Source of the DNA: Echeneis naucrates
Taxonomy: Eukaryota; Chordata; Actinopteri; Carangiformes; Echeneidae
DNA: 64,000 bases
Direction of reading: 5' to 3'
Assembly: GCF_900963305.1 (NCBI RefSeq)
Contig: NC_042518.1
Span: 11,546,486-11,610,485, forward strand
This document shows, one piece after another, positions 1-12,500 of the stretch. The translations under genes and the position numbers were made by a program. The first letter of the stretch is position 1, and each line of letters starts with the position of its first letter. Below the pieces are notes generated by a model. The model saw nothing but the letters and a program-made list of their open reading frames with translations. It was not told the DNA's origin and did no database searches.

Positions 1-286
1 TACCCAGATTTTGATTTCCCATCACTTGTAAGAAATCAGACATCAGATCATCTGTTTGAGGAAACTTTCACCCATACACCATTGTTTTCTGTGATGCAAT
101 CATTGGCAACTGTAGTCTTTTTTTAAACCACGCCACATCTCACTAACTATTGGGTTTACAACCAGCTTATCACAACACCAGATAGGAGCAAGATATTCTT
201 GTTTACGCCTAAACAATAACCCCCTTTAAGATGGCAGTATAGAACTTATCGCGGAGAGAAACTGAAAATAAGCAGGTTGGGCCTAA
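1..286. other. Intergenic flank left of dhrs7b
   Basis: AT-rich sequence with no coding exon or RNA gene that I can recognise on either strand. Its right end runs into the dhrs7b promoter. Confidence 0.5.
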
Positions 287-312
287 ACGACAACTCCCAT
301 AATACCTTGCGG
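287..312 (+). promoter_or_regulatory. ZNF143/THAP11 (SBS-type) promoter motif of dhrs7b
   Basis: The core CAACTCCCATAATACCTTGC closely follows the vertebrate promoter motif ACTACAATTCCCA..ATGC..YGCG bound by ZNF143 and THAP11. It lies directly before a GC-rich stretch with a good splice donor at 426, where a first exon is expected. That SBS motifs sit near transcription starts of housekeeping genes is established; binding here is inferred. Confidence 0.6.
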
Positions 313-425
313 TGAACACCCGGAAACATTCGAAGAGGCTGTCGGTTGTTCGTCCCCCCAGCTCGGAACTTCGCCGCCGTCACCGACTGTCGGTGTTGTG
401 TCTGTGCTGCGGGTCACCAGCTCAG
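300..425 (+). other. dhrs7b: Probable 5' non-coding first exon of dhrs7b
   Basis: A GC- and CpG-rich stretch ends in the donor CAG|GTGAGC at 425/426. The next acceptor, in front of the dhrs7b start codon, is at 1234 (TCTGCAG). A non-coding exon 1 joined to the ATG-bearing exon is the simplest model. The left boundary (transcription start) is a guess based on the SBS motif. Confidence 0.5.
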
Positions 426-1265
426 GTGAGCCCCAAATTCGCACCCCCTCCTCTGGCCACAGGCGGCGGGTTACGGCGCCGCGGAGAAGCTTCCGCTGGC
501 TCACCTTAGCATTAGCTTCTCCAACCGTCTGGCAGTTCACTATTAGCTCCCCTGTGCACTGCAGGCTAATGTTAGGCGTGTAGATCACATGTTTCACATT
601 CCAGTGGAAGATGAAATACACGTTTTCATTCACCCAACGTGCTGGTGCTGACCGAAGCATTTAACCATCATTAGCTTTTATTCCCAACATAGTTTCCAGT
701 AAGGCAGGATGGCTGTCTCTGTTGTCCTCACTTGTATCAATGAAAGCACAAGTTTCTCTGAATTGTGCAGCTTTATGCCGCCACGCTTACTGTTTAGGGA
801 CTCTTAATTGACAGATTGTCACAATATCTTGTTTTTTGTAATATGCAAATTATTTTCTGTTCGTCATTTTCTTTGCGTGCGTTAGTTCATCTAATGCTAC
901 TTGTTTTATGCTTTGAAAAACACCAAACCATCTGTATCTTAACCTCTAACAGTCTTTTACGCAGTAATGGAAAGTATCCTAACCCTAATCCTAAAGTATA
1001 GATCACCCTGGTCTGTATAAACACCCATTCAGTCTTTTTATTCCATTTAGGATTGCAACCAGCAGTCATTGTACGTGATTTTTGAATTGATACATGTTTG
1101 ACCTGTAAAATGTGACAATGAAAATGATACCAGTGTCACATAGATTGGGTGTAAACTGTACAAGATCAGTGGACTAGAAACAGTTTTGGAGTTGAGAAAA
1201 ACTGAAGGCTAAATATTTGAGCTTCTGTCTGCAGGTGGTGTGTGTGAAGCAAGGAAGTGTGAGCC

Positions 1266-3809
1266 ATGGATCGAGTCATGGGAGGAGGAATGCTGCCACT
1301 GGTTTTAGCCAGTGTGGGGGTCTTGCTGTTGTACCGGATACTCACTCACCTCAGACCAGGAGCTTCTCTGCGGGATGCTGTAGTAGTCATCACAGGGGCC
1401 AGCTCTGGACTGGGAAAAGGTTGGACCCCTCTCATTTCTAACTTAAGCTTACATATATCTGTTCTCCGCAAATAAGGTCCCTCTGATTTCTGGCAGCTCA
1501 CTCCAGTTCAGTAGTCGTATGGCTGTTTACATATACTGTAGTGTTGTGTTGCTAGTGTTTTTGCGCCAAGCTGTTTAATTCTCAGCATGGATCACACGTG
1601 TGTTTTCTGTGATGCAGAATGTGCACGGGTCTTCCACGCTGCAGGTGCACGGCTTGTGCTCTGTGGTCGCGATACAGCCCGTCTGCAGCAGGTGGTGCAG
1701 GAGCTTACAGCATGTTCAACAGGCACAAAGCACCAGGTGTGTTTTTTTTTTTTATTAAAAAGTGCGCACTTCAGACTCTGACCACTGATGATGTGATGAT
1801 GATGTGAGACTTCATCTCACCAAAGCTGTCCCCAATAGCACTTTTATGACAGTGTAACGTCAACCATTTAAGAATGTATTTGAAAAGAATATTTTTAGAA
1901 AATAGAAAGGAACCGTCTTTTCCAAAAATAAAATTAATTCACATTTTTTCCAAGCCTGCATTATCAAATATTTATTACAAGTCCTTTTTTTTTTTTTTTT
2001 TTGTAACTTGCCACTGATATCCATGAAAAGTGAGACATTTTTTCTTTATGTAGCATATCAACCTTTGTTAAAGGTGTGGGCATTATAGAATGATACAAGA
2101 CAGATTGAGTACTGAACTGTTGTGTTTTCTTCAACCACCAGACTTACACTCCCAGAATTATTATCTTCGACCTGGCTAAGACCGACACGGTGGACAGAGC
2201 TGCAGAGGAGATCCTGAAATGTTACGGACAAGTGGATGTCCTCATCAATAATGCTGGAATCAGTTACCGTGGCAACATACTGGATACCCATCTTTCAGTT
2301 CAACGGGATGTGATGGAAACAAATTACTTTGGGCCCATTGCTCTTACTCAGGGTTAGTGAGCAGTGCAGCTTGGAGTTGAGGCTTATGAGAATTTGGTTA
2401 CCAGATCTGAGTAGTGTTGATGCAGAAGGATTCGTTCAAGGCTCTTGTTGATGACACTGATAAGGAAGCGACATTTTCAGATTTCCTTGAAGAAAAGGTT
2501 TAATGGGGAATGCAGAGTATTGTTAACTGTTTGATTTGTTCTTCTCTTGTCCTTTCACAGCTCTCCTGCCCTCCATGGTCCACCACCGTAGAGGCCATAT
2601 CGTAGTCATTAGCAGTGTCCAGGGAAAGATAGCCATTCCTTACAGATCAGCGTGTAAGTTGGCTGCATTTATTCATTTATTTTAAATCTGGTTTGTCAGT
2701 CTGATGGAAAATGAAGCAACACTCTTTGTCCACACTGTGGTTAGATGCAGCCTCTAAGCACGCAACCCAGGCTTACTTCGACTGCTTGCGGGCAGAACTG
2801 GGCCGCTATGGGATTCCAGTGACCGTAGTCAGTCCAGGGTACATCCAAACCAACCTGTCTGTCAACGCCATGACAGGGGACGGCTCGAAATACGGAGGTG
2901 AGGCAATGAAAGGATTCGGACTGTTCATGGTAAAGACAAGGTAATGTCAGTCAGTGGGATAATTGGGTTATTTTTGGCCTGGTAGATTGCATGAGGACGA
3001 AAGGTAGTGTGAATGTGTGAATTGAGGTCATCACATTCCTTATTAGAATGGCACTAAGTGCATCACTTCACCAAACAATATCACAATTTTTCCCACTAGA
3101 CTCAGATTGTTATACAGCTCTGCACCAAAGTGAACAAATCAGAAAGCTCTAGGTGAAAGCATAACTACTTTTACTGAGGTTACGATGCTAGGCCTCTACA
3201 TTTCTACAGTTGTACCATCAACAACTTGTCCAGAATGTTTTGTCTATTATTTTGATGTCTTAAAATACTGATATCATTTACGAGGTAAATTAAAACTAAT
3301 ACATTATGAATTATACACTGTATCAGAGTATAAGTTAAATTTATGAACATCTATGTTAATCGTAGTAGGAATTCAAAGTGATCTACATATGTATATGCAT
3401 TAAAATAAGGGAAATAAAAAAATCCAAAGTAAATAAAAGTAAAAAAGTAAAAAGAAAACAAGAAGCTACAATGGCACAAATTAAACCAAAAAAAAAAAAA
3501 AAGGACAATAGAACAAACAAGAGAGGGAGCATCATCCCAGTGGCTGAACAGTGACTCCCAGGTGTCATTGATGTGTTGTTTGTTTGTGGAACACTGCTTT
3601 CAGTTTTGGATAACACCACAGCTACGGGCTGGGATCCCAGGGACGTGGCTCAGGCTGTTTTAAGGGCTGTCCGACAAAGGAGGAAAGATGTCATTTTGGC
3701 AGGACCTCTGCCTACCCTGGCCATCTACCTGCGCACATTATGGCCCACACTTTTCTTCAAACTAATGTCTTCTCGAGCTCTCAAGGAGCAGAAACTGAAA
3801 GACAAATGA
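1266..3809 (+). CDS. dhrs7b: Dehydrogenase/reductase SDR family member 7B
   Basis: Six coding exons: 1266-1419, 1618-1736, 2142-2352, 2561-2653, 2745-2897, 3604-3809; 936 nt, 311 aa (human about 325). An N-terminal hydrophobic segment (about residues 10-24) is followed by a classical SDR Rossmann fold: TGASSGLG at 43-50 binds the cofactor, NNAG is at 127-130, and the catalytic Ser180 and Tyr193-x3-Lys197 (YAASK) are intact. The exon 5 acceptor at 2744 (TTAG) is chosen because it restores the conserved YAASK; a CAG six bases later would lose it. Known role of the family member: NADPH-dependent reduction of acyl/alkyl-dihydroxyacetone phosphate in peroxisomal/ER ether-lipid synthesis (PexRAP). 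The start ATG at 1266 lies 31 nt into the exon. The gene converges on cramp1. Confidence 0.95.
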
Positions 3810-4481
3810 GGACTGAGAGAGCAGCAGGCGTGGGACAAAGGCTGCCCGAACATTTCAATTCATGTGGATTAAAAGATGAAACTGACTTGGACCCGGACAC
3901 TGAGTAGAGATGGAGCCAATGTGAAACAAACCTGTGGCCCTGCAGTTTCTGTATTCTGTAACAGCACCTATTGTTTGTTTTCAGAATTCACTTCTTTAAG
4001 TGTGAACACTTTTGACCAGGTATGGTTGACAGATAATATGCTCAAACTCTTGACATCATTCTACTACCACACTGTCAAAGAAACAACATGGGCTGCAGTA
4101 TAACAGTTAATATTTGAACAACTGCAAAACTGTCTGTTGGGATTTAAAATCTCTAACTCTAACCATCTGATACAAAAAGGTATAAATGAATAAGAACTAC
4201 TAATGTTAGATATGATGAAGGTATTCTGTGTTTTAGATTGTCTCCTATAAAACTAATTTGAAAGCTGCAACAAGGGCTTTGTCTCTTATTTAAGAGTTGT
4301 GCTATATGGTTATGAAAGTGCTTTTGGTACACAAAGTAAGGAAATGTTGCTTATCTGCCCAAAAACTGCCAAATTTTTTTTAAACGGGCAGTTTGATTTC
4401 CTGTTTGACCGAGGCAGTGTTGAAACAAAGTTATATATATAACCTCATTTGTGTCCACACAAGCAGTTCCTCCACTGTGTG

Positions 4482-4512
<31 letters not shown>

Positions 4513-4751
4513 ACTGCCCACAGTGACAACAAGCTGGTTTTATAACTATCTTTATACATAGAATAAAAACACCTTTTACAAACTGAGAATTTTAAACAAC
4601 AGGTTTTTCCTTTTTAGATGTCATTGTAATATTAAGTTAAGCAGAAAAAACATATTTTCTGAAATGTTAAACAATAAATAGTCCAAATAACAATTTACAT
4701 TATGTTACAAAAGTCCAGTGAATACTGGAATTGCCATTTGTACAAATAAAT

Positions 4752-4791
4752 CCCCCCCCCCCCCCCGAAAAAAAACAAACAAACAAACAAA
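4752..4791. repeat. C15 homopolymer plus (CAAA)n low-complexity tract
   Basis: Fifteen consecutive C followed by A-rich (CAAA)n. Simple sequence between the convergent genes, likely length-polymorphic. Confidence 0.8.
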
Positions 4792-6106
4792 ACACATGCC
4801 AAATTCAAAAATAAAGCCTGCTGTTTTTTCCTAAGAAGGAATCATCTTCATTGTTTCTTTTCTAATGTGAGATGATAAAGCCTTTTCAGATAAACATTAT
4901 AGGAGCTTTTACATTGTAGAGTCAAAGCCCCAAGGTGCTGAAGGAGACCAACATTTTAAATCCATTTGTGGAATGACAACAGCTTCTCTACAATTTACAC
5001 TCACAGTTATGACATTAAACATGTTGATGAGGCAAGATGTTTACAATACTGCATACTGATGATGCTGGTTAAGTGAAAGTCAGAGCATCTGAACACAATG
5101 AGTTTGAAATGAACATGGGGTGTCCGGGGTTCCCATGAACTGCGGATCACACAGGGAGTGATCCGAGGTCACAGGGATATTGAACACGTCAAGAAGTCAG
5201 TTATATTGACATAGTGTTCAGTATCAAGACTTCATGTTTTAAACAACTAATCTGAGTGTTTTACTAAGGATAAAAGAATAACTGCCAGACTGAAAATGTA
5301 AGCATAAGTGGAGTGTTAACTATGCCTTTAGTGTTTGGATTCATTGCTGCCGGCTCTGTTGGGTTATACAACTGGGAACTTATAGAGCTAACCAATAAAT
5401 ACCCAAAATTTTAGAATTGATCACATTACGGCCAAAAGCAGTTTTTTTTTTGTTTGTTTGTTTTTTTGAGTTAAAAGATTCAAATTTGTTGCAACATTTT
5501 CTTCAAATATTTGACCAAAATGTATTGTCTGGGTATATCTTATATTTAAATTAGAAGCAGCTACTAAAAAATTAAGATTTTCTTTGCAACTGGATTATGT
5601 AACAACAAAGTGACTTAAACGCCATTTCAAGCTATATTATTACCTCAACATGCATTAAAAGCAATGAACATTCAATGAAATATCTTGTGATGCACTCTGA
5701 TATGATTTCAGCACAAAATTTAAAATGTAGTTGCTGCAGACCCAACAAAAAGCTGCCATTTTGCAAGGGGCTGTAAAAAAACATGAAGAACCTGATCCCA
5801 AACAGACATGGCAGACAATGTTTCTAAAATTCAACCAATAAAATCTGAACTGATAGCGATAACTAGCACACGAAATGAAGAGCAAGAGTGGAGGATTTGC
5901 TTCTATCTGTCCTGCTGGGTTGTGCTCCACTTCTGCAACTGAGGCCACTGATTAGTCTAAAGGATCTCACCAACATTCAGTCTTTTTAGCACTGCTATTA
6001 CCAAAATGCTTTCGCAACAGCTGTACACCACTAACTGTGGCGTACCTGAACTGCACATCGCTGAAGATTTACACATTTTGGGGGGAGTTGATCTGAGAAA
6101 GCAGAC

Positions 6107-6191
6107 AAAACAAAACAAAACAAACAAAAATATGCACACAAAAAAAAAAAACAAAACAAAACATACACACAAACACACCCCCCACCCCCCA
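6107..6191. repeat. A/C-rich low-complexity tract in the cramp1 3' UTR
   Basis: Runs of (CAAAA)n, A12, (CA)n and C6 follow each other. In the cramp1 sense this is a U/G-rich 3' UTR stretch. It creates a spurious hydrophobic open frame on the minus strand. Confidence 0.75.
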
Positions 6192-6585
6192 CGGGCACAC
6201 ACAGACAAACAACGAGCAGGAAGAGACGAGACAAGATCAGTGAAAATATTTTGTTCAGATATGGCATAGTATTTTCCTGTACATGAGGTTGTGTTTTGTA
6301 AACGCTTTTGTTTTCTAAAGTGTTTTAAAGGGCATTTCACCTTAAAGAACAGTGAAACCAATGCATTTTGAACTCGCTTTACACAATGGTCAAGGTTCAC
6401 CGTTATTATTGCACTTTTAGAAGCAGGGAAGGGATGGCTTTTAGGGGCTGGTCTTTGTCCACATCTGGCCTTGGAAGCAACAGAGGGCCAACACACTAGA
6501 CACTGAGGAGACACATGTCCTCTGGCCGTTCAACCTCTCATGTCCTCAAGATAGGAAAAGTTTGTGGGACCATGTCCTCTCTTCC

Positions 6586-9500
6586 TCAGGGCGGCGGGAT
6601 GGAGGGCTCAGTCACGGCCAGCTCCTGAGCCAGGTCATTGAAGCGAGCGATATAGTCCACGCTGCTCTCACTCATCATACAAGCCAGCTGTGAGTCCATC
6701 TGCACACATAACCAAACCACCATTACTGGGTGCTTTTTTTCTTGGTCTGGAACAAATCAGCCGAACTAGAGGTATGAATGCACCTTAAAGACATGAAGTG
6801 ATATTTTTTGCGCTGGATTGTGAGAAGGAAGAAAAGGCTAATTTTACGGGGCTTGCAAAGTTAGACTATTTTTTACTGTGTTTTTAGACCAAAAGCAGCA
6901 AGAACAACAAAAATTATATTTGGTTTCCAGTGGCTGTTGAAGTTTCCTGCTGTTAGTTTGTGGGCAAGGATGTAAATAAAACAGAGAGCAAGTTTGTTCA
7001 GAATGGGCCTCAAAGCAGCTATCCCAACTGCTATCTTTGTGAGAACCAACCACATGCAGAGTTCCATTTATTTATTTATTTTTGAAATTTTTATGTCTTT
7101 ATTTTAGTTATTATTTGGTGAAGAGATCAAAAGAAAACAGGGAGGGAGGGAGAGAGAACGAGAGAGGGTAATTACATGCAGCAAAAGTCCTTAGCCAGAT
7201 TTGAATCCAGGACGCTGCGTTTTCATGGCATGCGTTCTAACATGAGCCATATAACTGAACTGCATGAAGAACAAATATTCTTTTGCTTAATATGTTGTAA
7301 GTTAAAGTTTAACCGCCTCCTAATTCCACCAAATAGATTATAGGCTACACTTAAACTCAACTAGTACATCTGACATGAGGGTGGAAACCTGCTCCCATTT
7401 TCAAATGGAAAATGTTGTGTTGTCGTGCTGTTCTCTAGAGTGAAGCAACTCAATATTCTTAACTCTATAGGTTACATGGACTGCAACATTTTCAGTGTTG
7501 GTTGCATATTTGAACCTACACTGCCCCGTACGCGGCACAAAGAGTAGCAGGCTTACCAATAATGAATTACTGCCCATCATTTTGACGTTATTGTCACTGC
7601 TGTTCTGAGCATACAGGTCACGTCGACTCACCTCTGCCACATCTGGAAGGCCGCGGGACTGAAATGAATCATGGGAGTTGCAGTCCAGGAGGCTAGGACC
7701 AAGCAAAGCTGTGCCGCTGGAGGGGCCAGAGGAGGTTAGGGTGGTCCTCCTGCCCTTATCAGGAGAGACCATGCTGGCTGAAGGGAGAACGGAGACAGAG
7801 ACAAGAAAATGGAAGTTTTGCATAATGAGTATTTGGAATGTTGATTTGTATCTATGAAAAGCTAATGTATTATGTATTTTGTTTGTAATATAAATATTAA
7901 AATATAAAGTAGACTATAACAATATATCACTAAGCTGCAGACCTGCAGTCTGTAGTTTTTAGATATAAATTAAGCTCTGCACTAGTATCTGTTGGTGGAC
8001 AGTTTTTTAAACGGGAAAAGACTTACAGAGAAGGCATCCCAATGTGGAGTCAGATGAGTCGCTGGGGTACCACTGGGGGTCATGGCTGGGTGATGGGATC
8101 CAGCCTCGGGACGGGCTGACTGAAGGAGACGAGGTCAACAGTTTGGAGCTGTCATTGTTGCTCAGCTTGGCTGGAGAAAGCGCTGCCTCCTCACCTGCAC
8201 CAAGAGAGACAAATTAGCTTACGCATACAAAACACAATGAGCCTGACAGATCAATAGCTTAGCTAGGTTGCATATAAATATATTTCTGAACTGCTACAAA
8301 ACTGAACATTATCAGTGGAGATCAGAAAGCTTTTCCATTTCATTTTAGAATCTACATGTCAGTTAAATAATTTCAGTTAATTGCTAATAAACACCTCTTG
8401 TCTTGGTTGTCAAGTTCTCCTTCAGGCAATTTCTCAGTTTCCATAGATAAATACATTCTGTACTGGCTTTAAAACATGCACACACCATAGTGGGCTGAGT
8501 TGATGGCAAGCTCAATTATGGAGTCACTGATGTGTGTTTGAGGTTCTCCAGGAGCTAGAGCTTCTTCAGGGGGGCCAGGAAGAGAGATGTCCAAAAGTGA
8601 GGCTACGCTGGGTGGGGAGAGAATTGAGTCTCCACCACTGGTCACTCCAGGAGATGGTGGAGGCACACCATTCTGTGGAAAGAGCAAATTGTACACTTAG
8701 TGGGAGCTTTTGTGCCCTAAGTGCTCAGTAATACATGGATGTCTATCTGACATGTTTAATAGCTTCCTGCAAGATGGAAATAATTTCATTTTATAGTAAC
8801 AAATGTTTTTAATTAAATTACTTAAATAAGTTATGACAAAAATGCCATTTTGCTCTTGATTCAAAAACTATTTTCCATCACTGGTGGAATTTTGCGTGTG
8901 TGTTTGTGTTCCTGACCTCTGGAACATTTTGCTGTAGCAGTTGAGAGTCTTGTTCCACAATAGGTGTTGTGGGGAGCAGGGTGCTGTTATCAGCAGTGGG
9001 AGGATCTAGCTCTCGACAGGGACTGCCAGGGATGATGCCTGCAGACTTGGCTGCCAGGTCAATGGCACCTAAATGAGCAACAATGAACAATTTAGAAACA
9101 AAGTATTTGTATAAACTCAAGTATGGATGAGAACAGTGCATGATTTTACATGTTGATAATTAAAATCAACAGTTTGAATTTAAAAATTGACAGCAGGGTG
9201 ATGCAAAAAAAAAAAAAAAATAGCTGGAAGAATGTTTTGTCCATTTATCCCTGCACAAAAGAACACTCAAAACCATGCTGACTTCCAGAGACTAAGTATG
9301 AGTTAAGTAGTCAGTCACATTTGGATCAAATTAACACAATCCAGGAAATAGTTTATCATTAGAAAATAAAATGAATGATAACCACAAACAAATCAGCACT
9401 AATGCTGGTGGTGTCTGTTAACTTGGGGATGAAGTACTAAATGTAAATACTGTAAAAATCAACTCTTTTAGATATAGTTACTATTTAAAAGGTAAACGGC

Positions 9501-12500
9501 CTTAATTATGTTACGAAAAGATAAACAATTAATGTAAGAGATAGAATTGATATTCAAAGTTAAAACTTCAATATTATAGAATAAATTGTGCCTTAAATGG
9601 AATCTAACAACAACAACAAAAACAGATTAACAGAACCAATACATACTGGAGAGCTGGCTGGCCGTTGCAGAGCTGGGTGCTGTTGGGGAAACTTTGGAAT
9701 TTAAGGGACGAGGGGAAGGAGCCAGGCGGGTGTGGATTGGCCGGAAAGATCCAGTTCCTAAGGAAAGTAGCAGGAAGTGAGAGAGAGATTAGCAAAGAAA
9801 TTATGTTTGTACATAGAGCACATGGCACAAAGTTTATAAGGTTTATAAAGCACCATGAAAAATACATATTATTGTTCTTTCAACACTGAACATTTCCATC
9901 ATCTACTGACAATATATTACACGAGCGGATGGTCATTTCTGGAGTGTACCTGTGGCAGAGGAGTTGGAGAGGATGGAGAAAGAGCAGACATGCTGAGGAG
10001 TGTCCCCTGTAGTCCGTGGCAGCAGTGTTCGCTATTGACAAGACAGAAATAACATTTTAGCTCAGTAACATCTAAGCGATGCACAATCAATGAATCAACC
10101 ATACAAACCAAGATGGTAAAACACTCTGTTCCTCTCACCTGAACTACAAGAGGTTTTCGAAGTTGCCTGTTCCGAGGTTTTCTCTGCCTAGAAAGGAAAA
10201 GATCTGACTGCATCTACAACGGGAAAAAATGCATATTAACATCTGTGCATGTACTTTTGGACAATATACAAGTTTATTCGTTGTATTCTTGATGTAAAAA
10301 ATTGTGCCTTTCTGTCATACACTGATAGAGTCTAGCTGCTGTCTTAAGGCAAGCTCAGCTTCCTTGTTGGGGGAAAACATTCTGTTGTGCCGGGAGCTGT
10401 TAGGGGGCAGTGTGGTGGGTACTGCGAACACGCCGCCCTCTGAGTCACTGCCAGCTGTCGATCCAAGAAGAGAGCGGGGAACGTTGCGTCCACCTGAGGA
10501 GAGGACATCAAGTAAGATTATGCAAGGACAGACATTATCTGAAAATAATGTATAAAGCTGCTGAGCAGAATCCAAGAGGGTATGGAACACAAAGTAAACT
10601 ATCGTCTGACTCAGACAGGACTTGCAATTAATAATTAATTTCCATCATCAAACAAACAACCACAGCATAATTAGTATAAACACAAGTCTGCTGACATACA
10701 TGGGACTGGAGTAGACAGTTATGAAGGTGAAGGTGAAGGTGACGGTGAAGGCTTTAACCTATGGGAAAAAAAAAAAAACACAAATACCTGAAATCCCAGC
10801 ATTTGCCAGATGTAACCTGGCTCCTCGGATAGAGGCCTGCTGCCGGCCGCAGTTGGGGCTGCGTACAACTACTATGGGTCCCTTTCCTGGAGGTGTGACA
10901 GCCTGATTTTGCTCCTCTTGAGGAATCTTGAGTGGTGATGTGGATGTGGAGCACAGCTCAGGTGCCTGGAGGAGAGTATGCATTAATCAATCCGTTGTGC
11001 CATTACAACAGTTTAGAGATGGCATAGAAAGCACAGTTAATAACATATATAATAACATATAACAACAAATCTAACATTTATCCCTTTGTGAAGGATCTGT
11101 TGTAGATCAGTACAATCCAATTTTGTGAAGATGCAGGAATATGTAGTGCAGCACAGGAGCAGTATATCTACTTAAAAGTGCACAGAGAAATCAGCAACAA
11201 CACTCTGAGAAGTAGCAGTTAATTCCTACCAAAGGTTTTGGATTGACCTCAGTGGCAACCAGTTTGAGCAGGCAGCGCAAAACACGGTTTGTCCTGTTGG
11301 ACTTGGCCTGGGCAAACGTTTGTCCATTTTCTTGGCTGTTAGAAGGAACTGCAATGGGCTGCCATTCGTACTCCAACTGCAGCTTCCCTGGTTTCCCAAA
11401 CATCAGGTACAACTCAGCCAGTGTAACATTCTCTGCGTCACGGGCACTCCAGCCCTCTTCTCTGATCTGCTCCACAGTCCGCTCTTTAGCGGCTGGTGCA
11501 GAGGCCTGCGACGCTCCCTCCTCTGAGCCTGTCATCTGAGTTTTGTTTGGCGGAGTCTGGTTGGCCTCTGGGGAAGAAGTGATAACGTTCTGTTCCTCTT
11601 TGCACTCTGCGCTCTCTACCCCACCACATACCTTCTCAGTGTTTTTGACCACTGCTAATCCACCACTGGCCTCTGTGCCACAACAGGTCTTTCCCCCTTC
11701 CGAAGGTCCCGCCCCAGTTCCCTCTTCTCTGGGGGCCAAAGTCTGCTGAGAAGAAGCTGGCACAGAAACACACAGGGTCCGCGTGTCCTCCACCTTTCCA
11801 GAACTGTCTGGTGAAGGTTCAGGATTAGGGGGTTCAGTTCGACGAGCATCACCCAAAACAGTCACTGCAGCACCAGCAGCACCAACAGCACCAACAGCAC
11901 CTCCCCGTCCAGATTTAGTGCCAGTCCGTGGTTGAGGAGCTGTGTGGATACCCAGGATCTGAGCAGCTGGCAATTCCTTGGTGTTAGGCCGGTTCTTTCC
12001 ACTTTCTAGCCAGTGTACAGTGCAAGAGGCCTTGGAGTGAACCACACGTGCCACACCAGGCAGTGTGGTCAATGTGCTGCTCTCAGCAGGGAAAAGAAAA
12101 AGCTCATCTGGCTGGGATTTGCTGGGAGAGTCTGTGCTGGACTGACTTCTCTCCAGACCCTCTCTCTCCATGAGACTCTTAAGCTGAAATGTCTGCATTA
12201 AAGACTCAAACACAACTGACAGTAACAAGTGAGTCCCCCCTGATGTTTACACCTGAGATGCTTACCTTTGAGTCACACAATAAAGATGACAACAAATACT
12301 GCAGGATGGTACTAGCAGCTGGGTATATCAGATAAGACAAGGTTTTTAAAAAAAAAATCATGTTTATCCCAAGCTTAAGTGAACACATGTACCATTTTTG
12401 TATTAAAAGATACAATTCGCTGGTCCTGGTACGCCCACTTCTGTTTCAGATACTCAATGAGGCTGGAAACCTTCCTATGGAGCTCTACCACCATCCTGGA

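Larger units (their letters stand above)
3810..6585. other. Convergent 3' UTRs of dhrs7b (+) and cramp1 (-)
   Basis: No coding exon lies here. Plus-strand poly(A) signal candidates for dhrs7b are ATTAAA at 3868 and AATAAA at 4562, 4673 and 4810. I could not find a clear signal for cramp1 on the minus strand, so its 3' UTR end is undefined and the two UTRs may overlap. The stretch contains an A25 run (4487-4511), a C15 run followed by (CAAA)n (4752-4791) and A/C-rich low-complexity sequence (6107-6191). Long open frames in the latter are compositional. Confidence 0.6.

Noticed and set aside
975-995. Telomere-like CCTAACCCTAATCCTAA
   Set aside because: Fewer than three imperfect units; chance or a trivial remnant, no array.
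5957-6514. 185-codon open frame on the minus strand with a hydrophobic stretch
   Set aside because: Lies in the cramp1 3' UTR; the hydrophobic part is the translation of A/C low-complexity sequence, and no homology or splice signals are apparent.
7662-7687. SBS-like CTGCAACTCCCATGATTC on the minus strand
   Set aside because: It encodes the conserved DCNSHDSF of cramp1 exon 18, so coding constraint explains the sequence.
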